A stretch of 64,000 nt of DNA from Natronosporangium sp035305625 (GTDB taxonomy: Bacteria; Actinomycetota; Actinomycetes; Mycobacteriales; Micromonosporaceae), in NCBI GenBank assembly GCA_963809545.1, contig CAWEKD010000009.1, forward strand, positions 310,001 through 374,000, written 5' to 3'. The position numbers and the translations under genes were made by a program. Below the pieces are notes generated by a model. That model searched no databases and was not told where the DNA came from. It saw nothing but the letters and a program-made list of their open reading frames with translations. Positions 44,583-53,472 of this stretch are shown here, in pieces (the stretch's first letter is position 1; each line of letters begins with the position of its first letter).

Positions 44583-45355
44583 TGGCCAAGCAACGGCAGG
44601 TTCGGCCGACTGAGGGCGAGCTCACCCCGTACCACCGCGGCGAACCGGGCCGCGAACGGCTGCCACACCTCGGCCAGGTCGGTCATGAGCGCGTCGGCGG
44701 CGGCCACCACCTGCGCCGGGTCCCGACCGAGCGCGGCCAGCCGGTCCCGGCTGGACTCCGCCCAATCCGCGATCATCGCGGTGTCGGGTTCGATGTGGAA
44801 CTGGATGCCCCAGGCGGCAGGGCCGAGCCGGAACGCCTGATGCGGGTAGCGCGGGGAGGTGGCCAGCAGCACCGCCCCGATCGGGAGTTCAGTGATCTCG
44901 TCCTGGTGCCACTGCAGCACGTCCGGGGTGAACGGTACGTCCGCAAACAACGGATCCTGGTCGGCGGCGTCCCGCCTCGCCACCAGCGTCGGGCCCAGCT
45001 CCGGGCCGGCGGCGGCCGGGGCGACGGTGCCGCCGTGGGCGGTGGCGAGTAGTTGCGCGCCCAGGCAGATCGCCAAGGTCGGCACCTGGGCGCGCACCGC
45101 TTTCCGTAACAGCGATTCGCAGGCCGGCAGCCAGGGGGCGGACGGGTTGCCGTCCTGGTCGGGGTAGGCGTTCTGCTTGCCGCCGAGCACCACCAGCCCC
45201 CGGTAGCCGGTCAGATCCTCCGGCAACGGTTGGCCGGCGTGTGGCCGGACCACGTCGAGCCGCAGCCCGGCGGCGGTCAGCCAGTCCCCGAGTCGACGAA
45301 TGTCATCGGCCGGGTCGTGCTCGATCACCAGGACAGGCGTCTGCGCATCGCTCAC
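44579..45355 (-). CDS. Type 1 glutamine amidotransferase (GMP synthase-like)
   Basis: 258 residues. Class I glutamine amidotransferase fold: nucleophile elbow AICLGAQLLATAHGG, preceding GLVVLGGKQNAYPD, and the His-Glu pair in IQFHIEPDTAM. Such stand-alone domains hydrolyse glutamine or act on gamma-glutamyl compounds; the acceptor is unknown. GTG at 45355 has TAGCCT seven bases before it and no ribosome-binding site, so it is probably leaderless. First gene of a unit with glnE and the GT-C-like gene. Confidence 0.85.
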   Translation of the reverse strand: MSDAQTPVLVIEHDPADDIRRLGDWLTAAGLRLDVVRPHAGQPLPEDLTGYRGLVVLGGKQNAYPDQDGNPSAPWLPACESLLRKAVRAQVPTLAICLGAQLLATAHGGTVAPAAAGPELGPTLVARRDAADQDPLFADVPFTPDVLQWHQDEITELPIGAVLLATSPRYPHQAFRLGPAAWGIQFHIEPDTAMIADWAESSRDRLAALGRDPAQVVAAADALMTDLAEVWQPFAARFAAVVRGELALSRPNLPLLGQ

Positions 45356-45419
45356 GTGCTCGAGGCTACCGAGTGCACCGACTCCGGACTGGGTCGGCCA
45401 CGCGGGTGCCTCACCCCGG

Positions 45420-45869
45420 TCACCCCAGCGCGTACACGAGGGTGGCGTGGGCGACCGGTTCCGGGGTGCCGGCCACCGTCATGATGACCGACAGAAACAC
45501 CAGATTCCGGCTGAGTCGGCTCACCTCCGCCCGGACCAGGACGTCCGCGGCGATCACCGGTCGCTGGAAGTTGGTGGATTGCTGTACCGGGGTCATCGGC
45601 CCGTATCCGCCGCGAGCGGCGGAGGCGGCGACCACCGCGGCGGTGTCGGCGGCGGCCATCAGCGCCTGCCCACACAACGCGCCACCTTCCCGGACCAACC
45701 GGTCGGACCAAGGCAGCCGCAGGACGGCGGTGCGCTCACCCACATGCTCCACCAGCAGTCCGAGGTCGCGCACCCAGGGAGCGACGTTGGCCAGGAGCGT
45801 GTTGCGGTCGTGAGCGGTGAAAGGGGTCTGCGCCAGTGACTGGCGGGGGGGTGCCTGCATCTGGGTCAT
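45420..45869 (-). CDS. PaaI-family thioesterase (hotdog fold)
   Basis: 149 residues. The hotdog helix and catalytic region are seen in EGGALCGQALMAAADTAAVVAAS and in PVQQSTNFQRPVIAADVLVRAEV, typical of acyl-CoA thioesterases of the PaaI/YdiI type. They cleave acyl- or aryl-CoA esters. The gene lies 65 bp upstream of the amidotransferase unit on the same strand but is probably separate because that unit has its own promoter. Confidence 0.82.
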   Translation of the reverse strand: MTQMQAPPRQSLAQTPFTAHDRNTLLANVAPWVRDLGLLVEHVGERTAVLRLPWSDRLVREGGALCGQALMAAADTAAVVAASAARGGYGPMTPVQQSTNFQRPVIAADVLVRAEVSRLSRNLVFLSVIMTVAGTPEPVAHATLVYALG

Positions 45870-45956
45870 GCGGCCATCTTGCCGTGCCCTTTACCGCCGA
45901 GGACAGGGACTCCCTTCTGCTAGATCCGCTGCCGGGCGAGGCGTGGGGGGCGCGCA

Positions 45957-46343
45957 TCACACCGGTTCGATCAGCAGGGTGTGCTCGGCCGCCGACAGGA
46001 GGGCGGGCCGGTCCGACAGCACCGGCCAGCGGCGGCGGGCCGCCAACTCGGCCACGTGCGCGGCGGTGACATCCACCCCGGATCGGTACATCCGATCCCG
46101 CAACGCCGCCACGTCCCGGGCAGCGGGCTCGGCCAACAGCGTGCTCGGATCGTCCAGCAGCTCCACCAGTTGCTCACTGTCGGGGCGCCAGCGCAGCGCC
46201 TCCCGCAGCGACAGTCCGGAGATCAGGAGTGTCCGGCCGCGGCGCCGGCAGGCACGGACCACCGACTGCAGGTACAGGTCATCGTTGGCGTACGCGAGCA
46301 GGGCGCCGGTGTCCAGCACCCAGCCGCCGACCTCGCTGATCAC
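45957..46343 (-). CDS. PIN-domain protein, probable VapC-type toxin
   Basis: 128 residues. PIN-domain acidic residues are visible: Asp in GWVLDTGALLAYA, Glu in LSLREALRW, and Asp in WPVLSDRPALL. PIN toxins are Mg-dependent RNases. The gene overlaps the upstream small gene by four bases (ATGA), as in toxin-antitoxin pairs. The middle Asp of the usual D-E-D-D set is not certain, so activity should be treated as likely but not shown. Confidence 0.75.
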   Translation of the reverse strand: MISEVGGWVLDTGALLAYANDDLYLQSVVRACRRRGRTLLISGLSLREALRWRPDSEQLVELLDDPSTLLAEPAARDVAALRDRMYRSGVDVTAAHVAELAARRRWPVLSDRPALLSAAEHTLLIEPV

Positions 46344-46651
46344 GACCGGGTCGGGTGCCGGTCCAGCAGTTCCCGATCAGCAGCCACCATCCGACGGGCC
46401 TCGGCCTCCGCTTGGGCCGGGGGCATGCCCTCGGCCCGGAACAGCCGGGCGTAATGCTCAATGGAGGGGCGGCCGGCGCGGCGCATGATCCGGACCTGCA
46501 ACTCGTCCGGGTCAGCGCTAGCACAGGGCAGGGCGGAGCGGATCCGGGCGAGAAACCGCCGGCTCTCCTCAATCGCGGCCCGCACCTGCGCCTCGTACGG
46601 GTCGGCGGAACGGGCCGGTGGGGGTCGGTGGCGCGCGTCGGGCGTGGACAT
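46340..46651 (-). CDS. Hypothetical partner of PIN protein, possible antitoxin
   Basis: 103 residues with no clear DNA-binding fold; helical, Arg-rich, with EAQVRAAIEESRRFLARIRS and a second helix pair (RPSIEHYARLFRAEGMPPAQAEAEARRMV). It precedes the PIN gene and overlaps it by four bases, the gene order typical for antitoxin then toxin. The antitoxin role rests only on this order. Confidence 0.6.
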   Translation of the reverse strand: MSTPDARHRPPPARSADPYEAQVRAAIEESRRFLARIRSALPCASADPDELQVRIMRRAGRPSIEHYARLFRAEGMPPAQAEAEARRMVAADRELLDRHPTRS

Positions 46652-46955
46652 GCCCTGATGCTAGACCAGCCGGGGTAGGGGAAGGCGGCTTCCTCAGTCG
46701 TTCACCCTCACGGCTATCACCGGCGCGGACTCGGGTGGAGCCTGCCGGGCCGGTATCACCAACGGCTCGATTGCCACATCATCTCCGCAGCTACGACTGG
46801 GCGCCAATGATCGCCTCCAGTAGAAACTGAGATCGATGACACAACGCTCTGGCGAGATACACTGTGGGCAATGAATTATCGACATTCATGATCCGCTGAC
46901 GGTCCGAGCCTCGGGCAGAAGGCGAGGAGACATGGTCGTCCCTAAGGAGGAGTTC
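46652..46955. promoter_or_regulatory. Divergent intergenic region before dGTPase unit
   Basis: About 300 bp between the minus-strand PIN pair and the plus-strand genes from 46956. It must carry both promoters. A TACACT (46858-46863) is a possible -10 for the plus strand. A 63-codon minus-strand frame (46694-46885) was seen but has no support. I find no repeats or RNA genes here. Confidence 0.4.
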
Positions 46956-47234
46956 GTGATCGGTGCCCTGAGCCAAGCCGCCCGGAACAGTGTGGAGCAG
47001 AGGCGGAGACGGCTCGAGCGGGCGCGGGACATTGTGCTCGATCTGCTGCAAGACCCGGCCCATCAGCGCGGTGGGGTCGACCTGCGTCGACTCGCATTCG
47101 ACCGTCACGCCGTGCCCTCTCAGGACACCAGCGCCGCGCTCCGCCTGCTGGAGCGGGAAGGAGTGATCACTATGGCGCCGGATTTCAGCTACCGCCTCAC
47201 CACCCCCTCCCGTCGCTCACCCCACGATCGCTGA
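46956..47234 (+). CDS. Small winged-helix-like protein
   Basis: 92 residues. GTG at 46956 is chosen because TAAGGAGG (46943-46950) precedes it with five bases between; the in-frame ATG at 46932 has its nearest purine-rich stretch too close. The sequence RARDIVLDLLQDPAHQRGGVDLRRLAFDRHAV then ALRLLEREGVITMAPDFSYRL reads as a winged helix-turn-helix. It lies 29 bp before the dGTPase gene and may regulate it. Family not recognised. Confidence 0.6.
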   Translation: MIGALSQAARNSVEQRRRRLERARDIVLDLLQDPAHQRGGVDLRRLAFDRHAVPSQDTSAALRLLEREGVITMAPDFSYRLTTPSRRSPHDR

Positions 47235-47263
47235 TCCTGCCTCCCTACCCCTGAGGAGCCCCG

Positions 47264-48784
47264 GTGCCGACCAGCGATGTACGGCAACGCCACCACCGAC
47301 CGTACGGAGGGCACGAATCCGATCCCGAGGTCGAGTTTGGCAAGGACTACGAACATCTGCTTTACTCCTCCGCTTTCCGCCGGCTAGGTGGAGTGACCCA
47401 GGTGGTCGGAGTCAACGAGACCGCGCTGTTCCACAACCGCATGACCCATTCCTTGAAAGTGGCGCAGGTCGGACAGCGACTGACCAAGAAGTTGCTCGAC
47501 AAAATGGACAACGACCGCCAGCTCTACGGAGTGGTCGAAGAGTACGGTGGCGGACTGGATTCCGGCGTGGTCTATGCGGCCTGCATCGCGCACGACCTCG
47601 GGCGGCCGCCCTTCGGGTACGTCGCCGAGATGGCGCTCCGGAAGCTGACGACCGGCCGGCCAGACACATCCGACCGCGACGGCTCCCAGGTGTTCCCCGC
47701 GGTCGGCGAAGGCGAGGAACTGTCCGACAGCTACTCCAATCACGCTCAGACGTTCCGGATCGTCAACAAGCTGGCGTTCCGGGAATCGTACGGCGACGGC
47801 AAGAGCGCCGCGCTGAACCTCACCCGGGCCACCCTGGCCGCGCTCCTGGTGTACCCCTGGTCGTTCGCCGACCGTACCCGCCCGGTCGGATGGGGCAACA
47901 CCGACCAGCTTCCCAGCTGGGGCTACTACGACTCGGAGAAGGACCTGTTCGAGTTCGTGAGCGGGCTGATCCGCCCCCGGACAGTCACCCTGCCCAACGG
48001 GGAGGAGAGCATCGAATACCGGACGGTCGAGGCCCAGGTGGTCAACTGGGCCGACGACATCACTTACGCCATCCACGACGTGGAAGACTTCTTCCGCGCC
48101 CACCTGATCCCGCTGGACATTCTGAACCGCTCGGACGAGCGGTTCGCCGAGTTCTTCGACTACGCCTGGAAACGGGTCGAGCGGGTGTTCGTCAGCGAGA
48201 ACGCCTCTCAGGCGCAACGGCAGGCCGCCCGGGAGCGGGTGGAACAGTTCCTGAATGAGGCCCGCACCAAACTGCCGGTCAGGCCCTACACCGGCAGCCG
48301 ATACGACCGGGAGGATCTCCACACCTTCGCCTCGACCATCATTCACAGCGCCACCGAGCACACCGAACTGACCAAGGACGGACTGGTCCGGCCGGCGGAG
48401 CGGGACCTGGCGATCATCGAGATCTTCAAGCAGCTGGTCTGGTACTACGTGATGGACAGCCCGACCTTCGCCCCCGCCCAACGAGGGCACGTGTACCTGA
48501 TCCGCCGGCTGTTCCGGGACCTGTCCTCCTGGGTGCGGGACGAGTACCTCGCCAGCGAGGAGGGCCGGGGCAATCTACCCGCCCGACTGCGGGAGTACGT
48601 CCAGATCGCGCTCCACCCGGACCCGGCGGTTGGGTGCCTCAACTACCGCACCGACGAGCAGAAGCTACGCCGGGCGGTGATCGATTACATCTGTTCCCTC
48701 ACGGAGCGGCAGGCGATCCAGCTCACCACGCAGCTACGAGGGATGGGCTCCCGACCACTGCCCGGGAACTGGTTCTACGCCTGA
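47264..48784 (+). CDS. dGTPase-like HD phosphohydrolase with altered active-site His
   Basis: 506 residues, GTG with GAGGAG seven bases before. It matches deoxyguanosine triphosphate triphosphohydrolases: YSSAFRRLGGVTQV, first HD His in NRMTHSLKVAQV, the HD pair in CIAHDLGRPPFGYVAE, and the last Asp in VNWADDITYAIHDVEDF. In common dGTPases the third motif reads GxPPFGHxGE; here the His, proposed as catalytic in the E. coli enzyme (from memory), is Tyr, while the Glu is kept. The metal site looks complete, so hydrolysis of dNTPs may persist with changed specificity or mechanism. Confidence 0.85.
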   Translation: MPTSDVRQRHHRPYGGHESDPEVEFGKDYEHLLYSSAFRRLGGVTQVVGVNETALFHNRMTHSLKVAQVGQRLTKKLLDKMDNDRQLYGVVEEYGGGLDSGVVYAACIAHDLGRPPFGYVAEMALRKLTTGRPDTSDRDGSQVFPAVGEGEELSDSYSNHAQTFRIVNKLAFRESYGDGKSAALNLTRATLAALLVYPWSFADRTRPVGWGNTDQLPSWGYYDSEKDLFEFVSGLIRPRTVTLPNGEESIEYRTVEAQVVNWADDITYAIHDVEDFFRAHLIPLDILNRSDERFAEFFDYAWKRVERVFVSENASQAQRQAARERVEQFLNEARTKLPVRPYTGSRYDREDLHTFASTIIHSATEHTELTKDGLVRPAERDLAIIEIFKQLVWYYVMDSPTFAPAQRGHVYLIRRLFRDLSSWVRDEYLASEEGRGNLPARLREYVQIALHPDPAVGCLNYRTDEQKLRRAVIDYICSLTERQAIQLTTQLRGMGSRPLPGNWFYA

Positions 48785-48817
48785 TTCTGCCGACCTGCGC
48801 GGGAGGGAGCACCGGTC

Positions 48818-49381
48818 GTGTCGACCATCGAGTTCGTCATCCGGCTTGTGGACGCCCTCGCCTGGCCAGTGGTGGTGTTGGTCGCGGTTGTCCTGCTACG
48901 CCGCCCCGTCAGCGAGCTGCTCACCCGGCATCCCCCGGCCAGTTTGCGGGCGGGTCCACTGGAGCTGACGTGGAGCCACGTCGTGGCCGAGACCTCACAG
49001 CAGGCGGCGAAGGTGGAACGCACCTCGGCGGAGCTCGACTCCACCCGCCCGGGGCGCGTGGCCGAGGAGCTGGCCCCGGCGGTGGAGAAGGCGCCGCTGA
49101 CCGCCATCCGGGAAGCCTACGCCACTTTGGAGCGCACCCTCCGGGAGGTCGTCGGGCCAGTGGAGGGGGTCGACACATACCGGCTGGGACCGGTCTCCCT
49201 GGCCAAGCTCGGCGCCTCCCGAGGGGTGATCGATCAGGAGATCGTCCGGACCGTGGAAGGTCTGATGATCATGCACAACATGGCTATCCACAATCGTGGC
49301 CCGGCGATCACTCCCGACCGTGCCCGAGAGTACGTCTCCCTAGCGGACATCACGATCTCCGCGCTCACCCAGCGAGCCTGA
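48818..49381 (+). CDS. Membrane-anchored hypothetical protein
   Basis: 187 residues, GTG with GGGAGGGA before it. One N-terminal membrane helix (LVDALAWPVVVLVAVVLL, residues 10-27) then a soluble helical domain with a central coiled stretch (VAETSQQAAKVERTSAELDSTRPG) and IREAYATLERTLREVV near the middle. Begins 33 bp after the dGTPase gene and is probably in the same operon. Family not recognised. Confidence 0.65.
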   Translation: MSTIEFVIRLVDALAWPVVVLVAVVLLRRPVSELLTRHPPASLRAGPLELTWSHVVAETSQQAAKVERTSAELDSTRPGRVAEELAPAVEKAPLTAIREAYATLERTLREVVGPVEGVDTYRLGPVSLAKLGASRGVIDQEIVRTVEGLMIMHNMAIHNRGPAITPDRAREYVSLADITISALTQRA

Positions 49382-49414
49382 TTCGGGCGCCCGGCCCGGC
49401 GGATGACGTTGTCC

Positions 49415-50002
49415 CTACCGCCTCCGGCGGACGGGGCGTGCCCGCAGGTGCGCCCGCTCCCCCTGCCGGCCGAACAGGCTCAGGAACTCCACCGGCTCCG
49501 GACCGGCCGCACCGAACCAATGGGGGGTACGGGTGTCGAACTCGGCCGCTTCCCCAGGGACAAGCACCAGATCGTGCTCCCCCAACACGACCCGGAGCTG
49601 CCCGTCGAGGACGTACAGCCACTCGTACCCCTCATGGACCTGTAGCTCCGGTTCCCGGTGGCGACCGGCCGGGATCACGATCTTGTAAGCCTGGATGCCG
49701 CCGGCGCGGCGGCTCAGCGGCAGCACGGTCATGCCGTGGTGGGTGATCGGGCGCAGGTGCACCCGTGGGTCGCCGGTGGGGGGAGCGTCGACGAGAGCGT
49801 CGAGGGTGACCCCGTACGCCCGGGCCAGCGGAAGCAGCAGTTCCAAGGTCGGCCGACGGGCCCCGGACTCCAGCCGGGACAGGGTGCTCACCGAGATGCC
49901 GGTGGCCGCGGACAGCTCGCTCAAGGTGAGGCTCCGTTGCCGGCGCAGCGTCCGTAGCCGGGAACCGACCGCCCCCACTACCTGCGCGAAATCACCGTCC
50001 AC
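49415..50002 (-). CDS. XRE-cupin transcriptional regulator
   Basis: 195 residues from GTG at 50002. The N-terminal Cro/C1-type helix-turn-helix has RLRTLRRQRSLTLSELSAATGISVSTLSRLE (seen as SLTLSELSAATGIS and STLSRLESG). The cupin domain follows (residues about 100-180) with VHEGYEWLYVLDGQLRVVLGEHDLVL. Such repressors sense small molecules. It is divergent from the flavin oxidoreductase gene with 66 bp between starts, so it probably regulates that gene. Confidence 0.85.
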   Translation of the reverse strand: MDGDFAQVVGAVGSRLRTLRRQRSLTLSELSAATGISVSTLSRLESGARRPTLELLLPLARAYGVTLDALVDAPPTGDPRVHLRPITHHGMTVLPLSRRAGGIQAYKIVIPAGRHREPELQVHEGYEWLYVLDGQLRVVLGEHDLVLVPGEAAEFDTRTPHWFGAAGPEPVEFLSLFGRQGERAHLRARPVRRRR

Positions 50003-50068
50003 AGCGCCAGTTTGCCAAACCTGCAACAGAATTCGTGGTGTCGCGCGAGCGCGCTCCATGCTGACGTC

Positions 50069-51067
50069 ATGACGACTGAGCGACTGGACAACGACTACGA
50101 CGTGGTAGTGGTCGGCGGTGGGGCCGCCGGATTGAGCGGGGCGCTGACGCTGGCCCGGGCCCGCCGGTCCGTGGTGGTGATCGACGCCGGCGCCCCTCGT
50201 AACGCCCCGGCCCGCGGGGTACACGGGCTGCTGGCCCACGACGGGATTCCCCCCGCGGAGCTGCTGGCCCGCGGCCGGGCCGAGGTCCGCCGGTACGGGG
50301 GGCAGGTGGTGTCCGGTGACGTCGGCGCGGTCTCCCCGACCGGTGACGGCACCACTGACGACATCGGGTTCATGGTGGCGCTGCTGGATGGCCGGACCAC
50401 GCGGGCCCGCCGGCTGCTGGTGGCCACCGGGCTGGTCGATGAACTACCGGACGTTCCCGGGCTGGCGGCCCGATGGGGTCGGGACGTGCTGCACTGCCCG
50501 TACTGCCACGGCTGGGAGGTCCGGGATCGGGCCATCGGGGTGCTGGCCAGCGGGCCGATGTCCGTCCATCAGGCACTGCTGTTCCGGCAGTGGAGCGCCG
50601 ACGTCACGTTCCTCACCCACACCTGGCCGCCACCGGCGCCGGAGGAGGCGGAGAAGCTGGCCGCCCGCGACATCCCGGTGGTGGCCGGGGAGGTGACCTC
50701 CCTGGAGATCGTCGACGACCGGCTCACCGGGGTACGGCTGGCCGACGGCACCACGGTGGCGCGGGAGGCGCTGGTGGTGGCTACCCGGATGCGGGTACGC
50801 GCGGATTTCCTGGCCGGGCTCGGGTTGCACCCGGTGCCGCACCCGATGGGGATCGGCGAATACCTTCCGGCGGAGCCGACCGGCCGGACCACGGTGCCGG
50901 GAGTGTGGGTGGCCGGCAACGCCACCGACCTGGCCGCCCAGGTGGGTACGGCGGCCGCGGCCGGCGCCACCGCCGCCGCGCAGCTCAACGCCGATCTGGT
51001 CGAGGAGGACACCCGGCGGGCGGTGGCCCGCTACCGAGGAGGGAAATCGTCGACGCCACGTGACTGA
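50069..51067 (+). CDS. FAD-dependent oxidoreductase, thioredoxin reductase-like
   Basis: 332 residues from ATG at 50069. FAD motif DVVVVGGGAAGLSGALTLARA at the N-terminus; a CPYCHGWEVRD segment in the place of the CxxC of thioredoxin reductases; and the C-terminal VPGVWVAGNATDLAAQVGTAAAAG that binds FAD. Proteins with CPYCHG belong to a thioredoxin-reductase-like group of unclear electron acceptor. The divergent XRE-cupin gene suggests control by a small metabolite. Confidence 0.85.
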   Translation: MTTERLDNDYDVVVVGGGAAGLSGALTLARARRSVVVIDAGAPRNAPARGVHGLLAHDGIPPAELLARGRAEVRRYGGQVVSGDVGAVSPTGDGTTDDIGFMVALLDGRTTRARRLLVATGLVDELPDVPGLAARWGRDVLHCPYCHGWEVRDRAIGVLASGPMSVHQALLFRQWSADVTFLTHTWPPPAPEEAEKLAARDIPVVAGEVTSLEIVDDRLTGVRLADGTTVAREALVVATRMRVRADFLAGLGLHPVPHPMGIGEYLPAEPTGRTTVPGVWVAGNATDLAAQVGTAAAAGATAAAQLNADLVEEDTRRAVARYRGGKSSTPRD

Positions 51068-51096
51068 TCCAGACAGACCGTTACCGCTGGTCCGAC

Positions 51097-52440
51097 TCAC
51101 AGGCTGAGGTAGCGGCGCAGCTCGTACGGGGTGACTTCTCGCCGGTACTGCTCCCACTCCGAGCGCTTGTTCCGCAGTACGTAGTCGAACACGTGCTCGC
51201 CCAACACTTCGGCGACCAGTTCCGACTTGGCCATCACCGCGATCGCCTCGGACAGGTTCTCCGGCAGCGGCTCGTACCCGGCCGCCCGCCGCTCCGCCGG
51301 CGACAGCGCCCACACGTCGTCTTCCGCCCCGGGCGGCAGCTCGTATCCGCGTTCGATCCCGGCCAGGCCGGCGCCGAGCAGCACCGCGAACGCCAGATAC
51401 GGGTTGCAGGCGGGATCCAGGGAGCGGATCTCCACCCGGGCCGAGTTCGGCTTGCCGTACGCCGGCACCCGCACCAGCGCCGAGCGATTCTGATGCCCCC
51501 AGCACACGTACGCCGGGGCTTCGGTGATCCGGTCCGGCAACGGCATGGGGAACAACCGTTTGTAGGAGTTGACCCATTGGTTGGTGACCGCGGTGTACTC
51601 CCGGGCATGCACCAGCAGCCCGGCGATGAATGATTTGGCCACCTTGGACAGCTTCATCGCGTCGGTCGGGTCGTGGAAGGCGTTGCGCTCCCCCTCGAAC
51701 AGCGACAGGTGGGTGTGCATGCCGCTGCCGGGTTGGTCGGTGAACGGCTTGGGCATGAACGTGGCGTGCACCCCGTGCGAGATCGCCACCTCTTTGACCA
51801 CGTGCCGGAAGGTCATGATGTTGTCGGCGGTGGTGAGCGCGTCGGCGTACCGCAGGTCGATCTCCTGTTGGCCGGGCGCTACCTCGTGGTGGCTGTACTC
51901 CACCGAGATACCGATCCGCTCCAATGCCAGCACCGCCTGCCGGCGGAAGTCCCGGGCGGCCTCATGGGTGGTGTGGTCGAAGTAGCCACCGGTGTCCACC
52001 GGCACCGGCTCCCCGTTGGGGCCCTTCCGCAGCAGGAAGAACTCGATCTCCGGGTGGGTGTAGAAGGTGAAGCCCCGCTCGGCCGCCTTGGCCATCGCCC
52101 GCCGCAGTACGTGCCGAGGATCCGCCCAGCTGGGGGAGCCGTCGGGCATCAGGATGTCGCAGAACATCCGGGCGCTCTCCCCGTCGCTGCCGGCCTCGAA
52201 CGGGAACACTTGAAACGTGGTCGGGTCCGGCATCGCGATCATGTCGGATTCATGTACCCGGGCGAACCCTTCGATCGCGGACCCGTCGAATCCGATGCCT
52301 TCGGTGAAGGCCGCCTCCAGCTCTGCCGGGGCCACCGACACACTCTTGAGGGTGCCGAGCACATCGGTGAACCAGAGCCGGACGAACCGGATGTCCCGCT
52401 CCTCCAGCGTGCGAAGCACGAACTCTTGCTGCCGGTCCAC
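51097..52440 (-). CDS. glnA2: Glutamine synthetase GlnA2-type
   Basis: 447 residues from GTG at 52440, which has GGAGGAG eight bases before it and gives the conserved start DRQQEFVLRTLEERDIRFV (as in GlnA2 of M. tuberculosis, from memory). Motifs: IGFDGSAIEGFARV, ATP-site PKPFTDQPGSGMHTHLS, and NRSALVRVPAYG. It is a second type I enzyme; GlnA2 proteins lack the feedback and adenylylation behaviour of GlnA1 and their role may be different (the Tyr-loop is weak: EDDVWALSPAE). It is convergent with the oxidoreductase gene. Confidence 0.92.
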   Translation of the reverse strand: MDRQQEFVLRTLEERDIRFVRLWFTDVLGTLKSVSVAPAELEAAFTEGIGFDGSAIEGFARVHESDMIAMPDPTTFQVFPFEAGSDGESARMFCDILMPDGSPSWADPRHVLRRAMAKAAERGFTFYTHPEIEFFLLRKGPNGEPVPVDTGGYFDHTTHEAARDFRRQAVLALERIGISVEYSHHEVAPGQQEIDLRYADALTTADNIMTFRHVVKEVAISHGVHATFMPKPFTDQPGSGMHTHLSLFEGERNAFHDPTDAMKLSKVAKSFIAGLLVHAREYTAVTNQWVNSYKRLFPMPLPDRITEAPAYVCWGHQNRSALVRVPAYGKPNSARVEIRSLDPACNPYLAFAVLLGAGLAGIERGYELPPGAEDDVWALSPAERRAAGYEPLPENLSEAIAVMAKSELVAEVLGEHVFDYVLRNKRSEWEQYRREVTPYELRRYLSL

Positions 52441-52555
52441 CGCTGCTCCTCCCGGTCGGACGGATCCTGCTTTCCACCCTACGCACGGTTCCGCAACTTT
52501 TCGCCGCCTACCTGCGTTGACCACCACGACCGTCCGCGCACCGGAGAAGGCACCG

Positions 52556-53431
52556 ATGCCCGCACCGTTCGATCACCGCCGCCGACCGGAGCCGCTGCTC
52601 CGACGGCGGACGGTGCTGGGTGGAGCGGTGCTCGGCACGGTGCTGCTGCTCGTGCTGGGGGTGCTCGGGGGGATCACCCTCCCCTCGGTGGGGTCAGCCA
52701 CCACTGAGGAGCCGGAGCGGTCGATGGGCTCATCCGGACCGTTGGTCGCGGTGCAGCCCCGGCCCTCGTCCCCGACCGGGCCGCCTCTCTTGGAGGCTGC
52801 CCCACTTCCCCCGCCCGCGCCACCGGCCGCGGCGTCGTCCGCGCCGCCCTCCCCGCCCCCGTCACCCACCCCGGCTCCGGAGCAGGGCCGGTTGGCGGCG
52901 CTGTGTCGGGCCCTGTTCGAAAACCCCACGGATCTGTGGGAGTTGCTCGGCAGCCTGGCCCGCCGGCCGGCTACGAGCCAGCCGGACCCGGGCACGCCCG
53001 CCCCCACCGCCGTGGCGTGGGAAGAGGACACCCCGGATCGGAGCCGACCGGACTGGCTGCGGCAGGTGCTGCACGTGTTCGATCCCGACCGGGTGGAGAG
53101 CGCGTACCAACGGCTGCGGGACAGCGTCGACCAGTGCGGAAAGTTCGCCGCCACCCTGCCCGACGGCACACCGGTGACGGTGTGGCTGCAGCGGGTGGTG
53201 ACCTCCCCGCAGGGACGGGTGGACGAGGCCTATACCGCCGAGTTCATTGCCGCCACCCCGACGGGGGTCCGGACCGGGTGGCTGGCGCTGGACCGGGTGG
53301 GGCCGGTGGTGTCCCTGCTGTCCGCGTTTTCGCCGGAGGGCCAGGACCCCGCGCGGTGGGCGGCGGAGCGGGAGGCGCTGCGCCGGGCGATCTGGCGCGA
53401 GCTGCTCGCCCTGTTGCCGAGGCTCCGCTGA
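52556..53431 (+). CDS. Membrane-anchored protein with Pro-rich linker
   Basis: 291 residues from ATG at 52556. A basic N-terminus (HRRRPEPLLRRR) and a membrane helix (VLGGAVLGTVLLLVLGVLGGI, residues about 20-40) are followed by a 60-residue Pro/Ser/Ala-rich linker (residues 65-110, PPPAPPAAASSAPPSPPP) and an outer domain with two conserved-looking Cys (CRALFEN, DQCGKFAATLPDG). A GTPVTVWLQRVV strand region suggests a small beta-fold. Family unknown. Divergent from glnA2, upstream of nadE. Confidence 0.68.
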   Translation: MPAPFDHRRRPEPLLRRRTVLGGAVLGTVLLLVLGVLGGITLPSVGSATTEEPERSMGSSGPLVAVQPRPSSPTGPPLLEAAPLPPPAPPAAASSAPPSPPPSPTPAPEQGRLAALCRALFENPTDLWELLGSLARRPATSQPDPGTPAPTAVAWEEDTPDRSRPDWLRQVLHVFDPDRVESAYQRLRDSVDQCGKFAATLPDGTPVTVWLQRVVTSPQGRVDEAYTAEFIAATPTGVRTGWLALDRVGPVVSLLSAFSPEGQDPARWAAEREALRRAIWRELLALLPRLR

Positions 53432-53472
53432 CCGGCGTATGCCCGCGCCAGCGGTGCGGGATGATGGGGGGT

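Noticed and set aside
46694..46885. 63-codon minus-strand frame beginning MSIIHCPQC
   Set aside because: No ribosome-binding site, no homologous motif beyond one CxxC, and located in a divergent promoter region.
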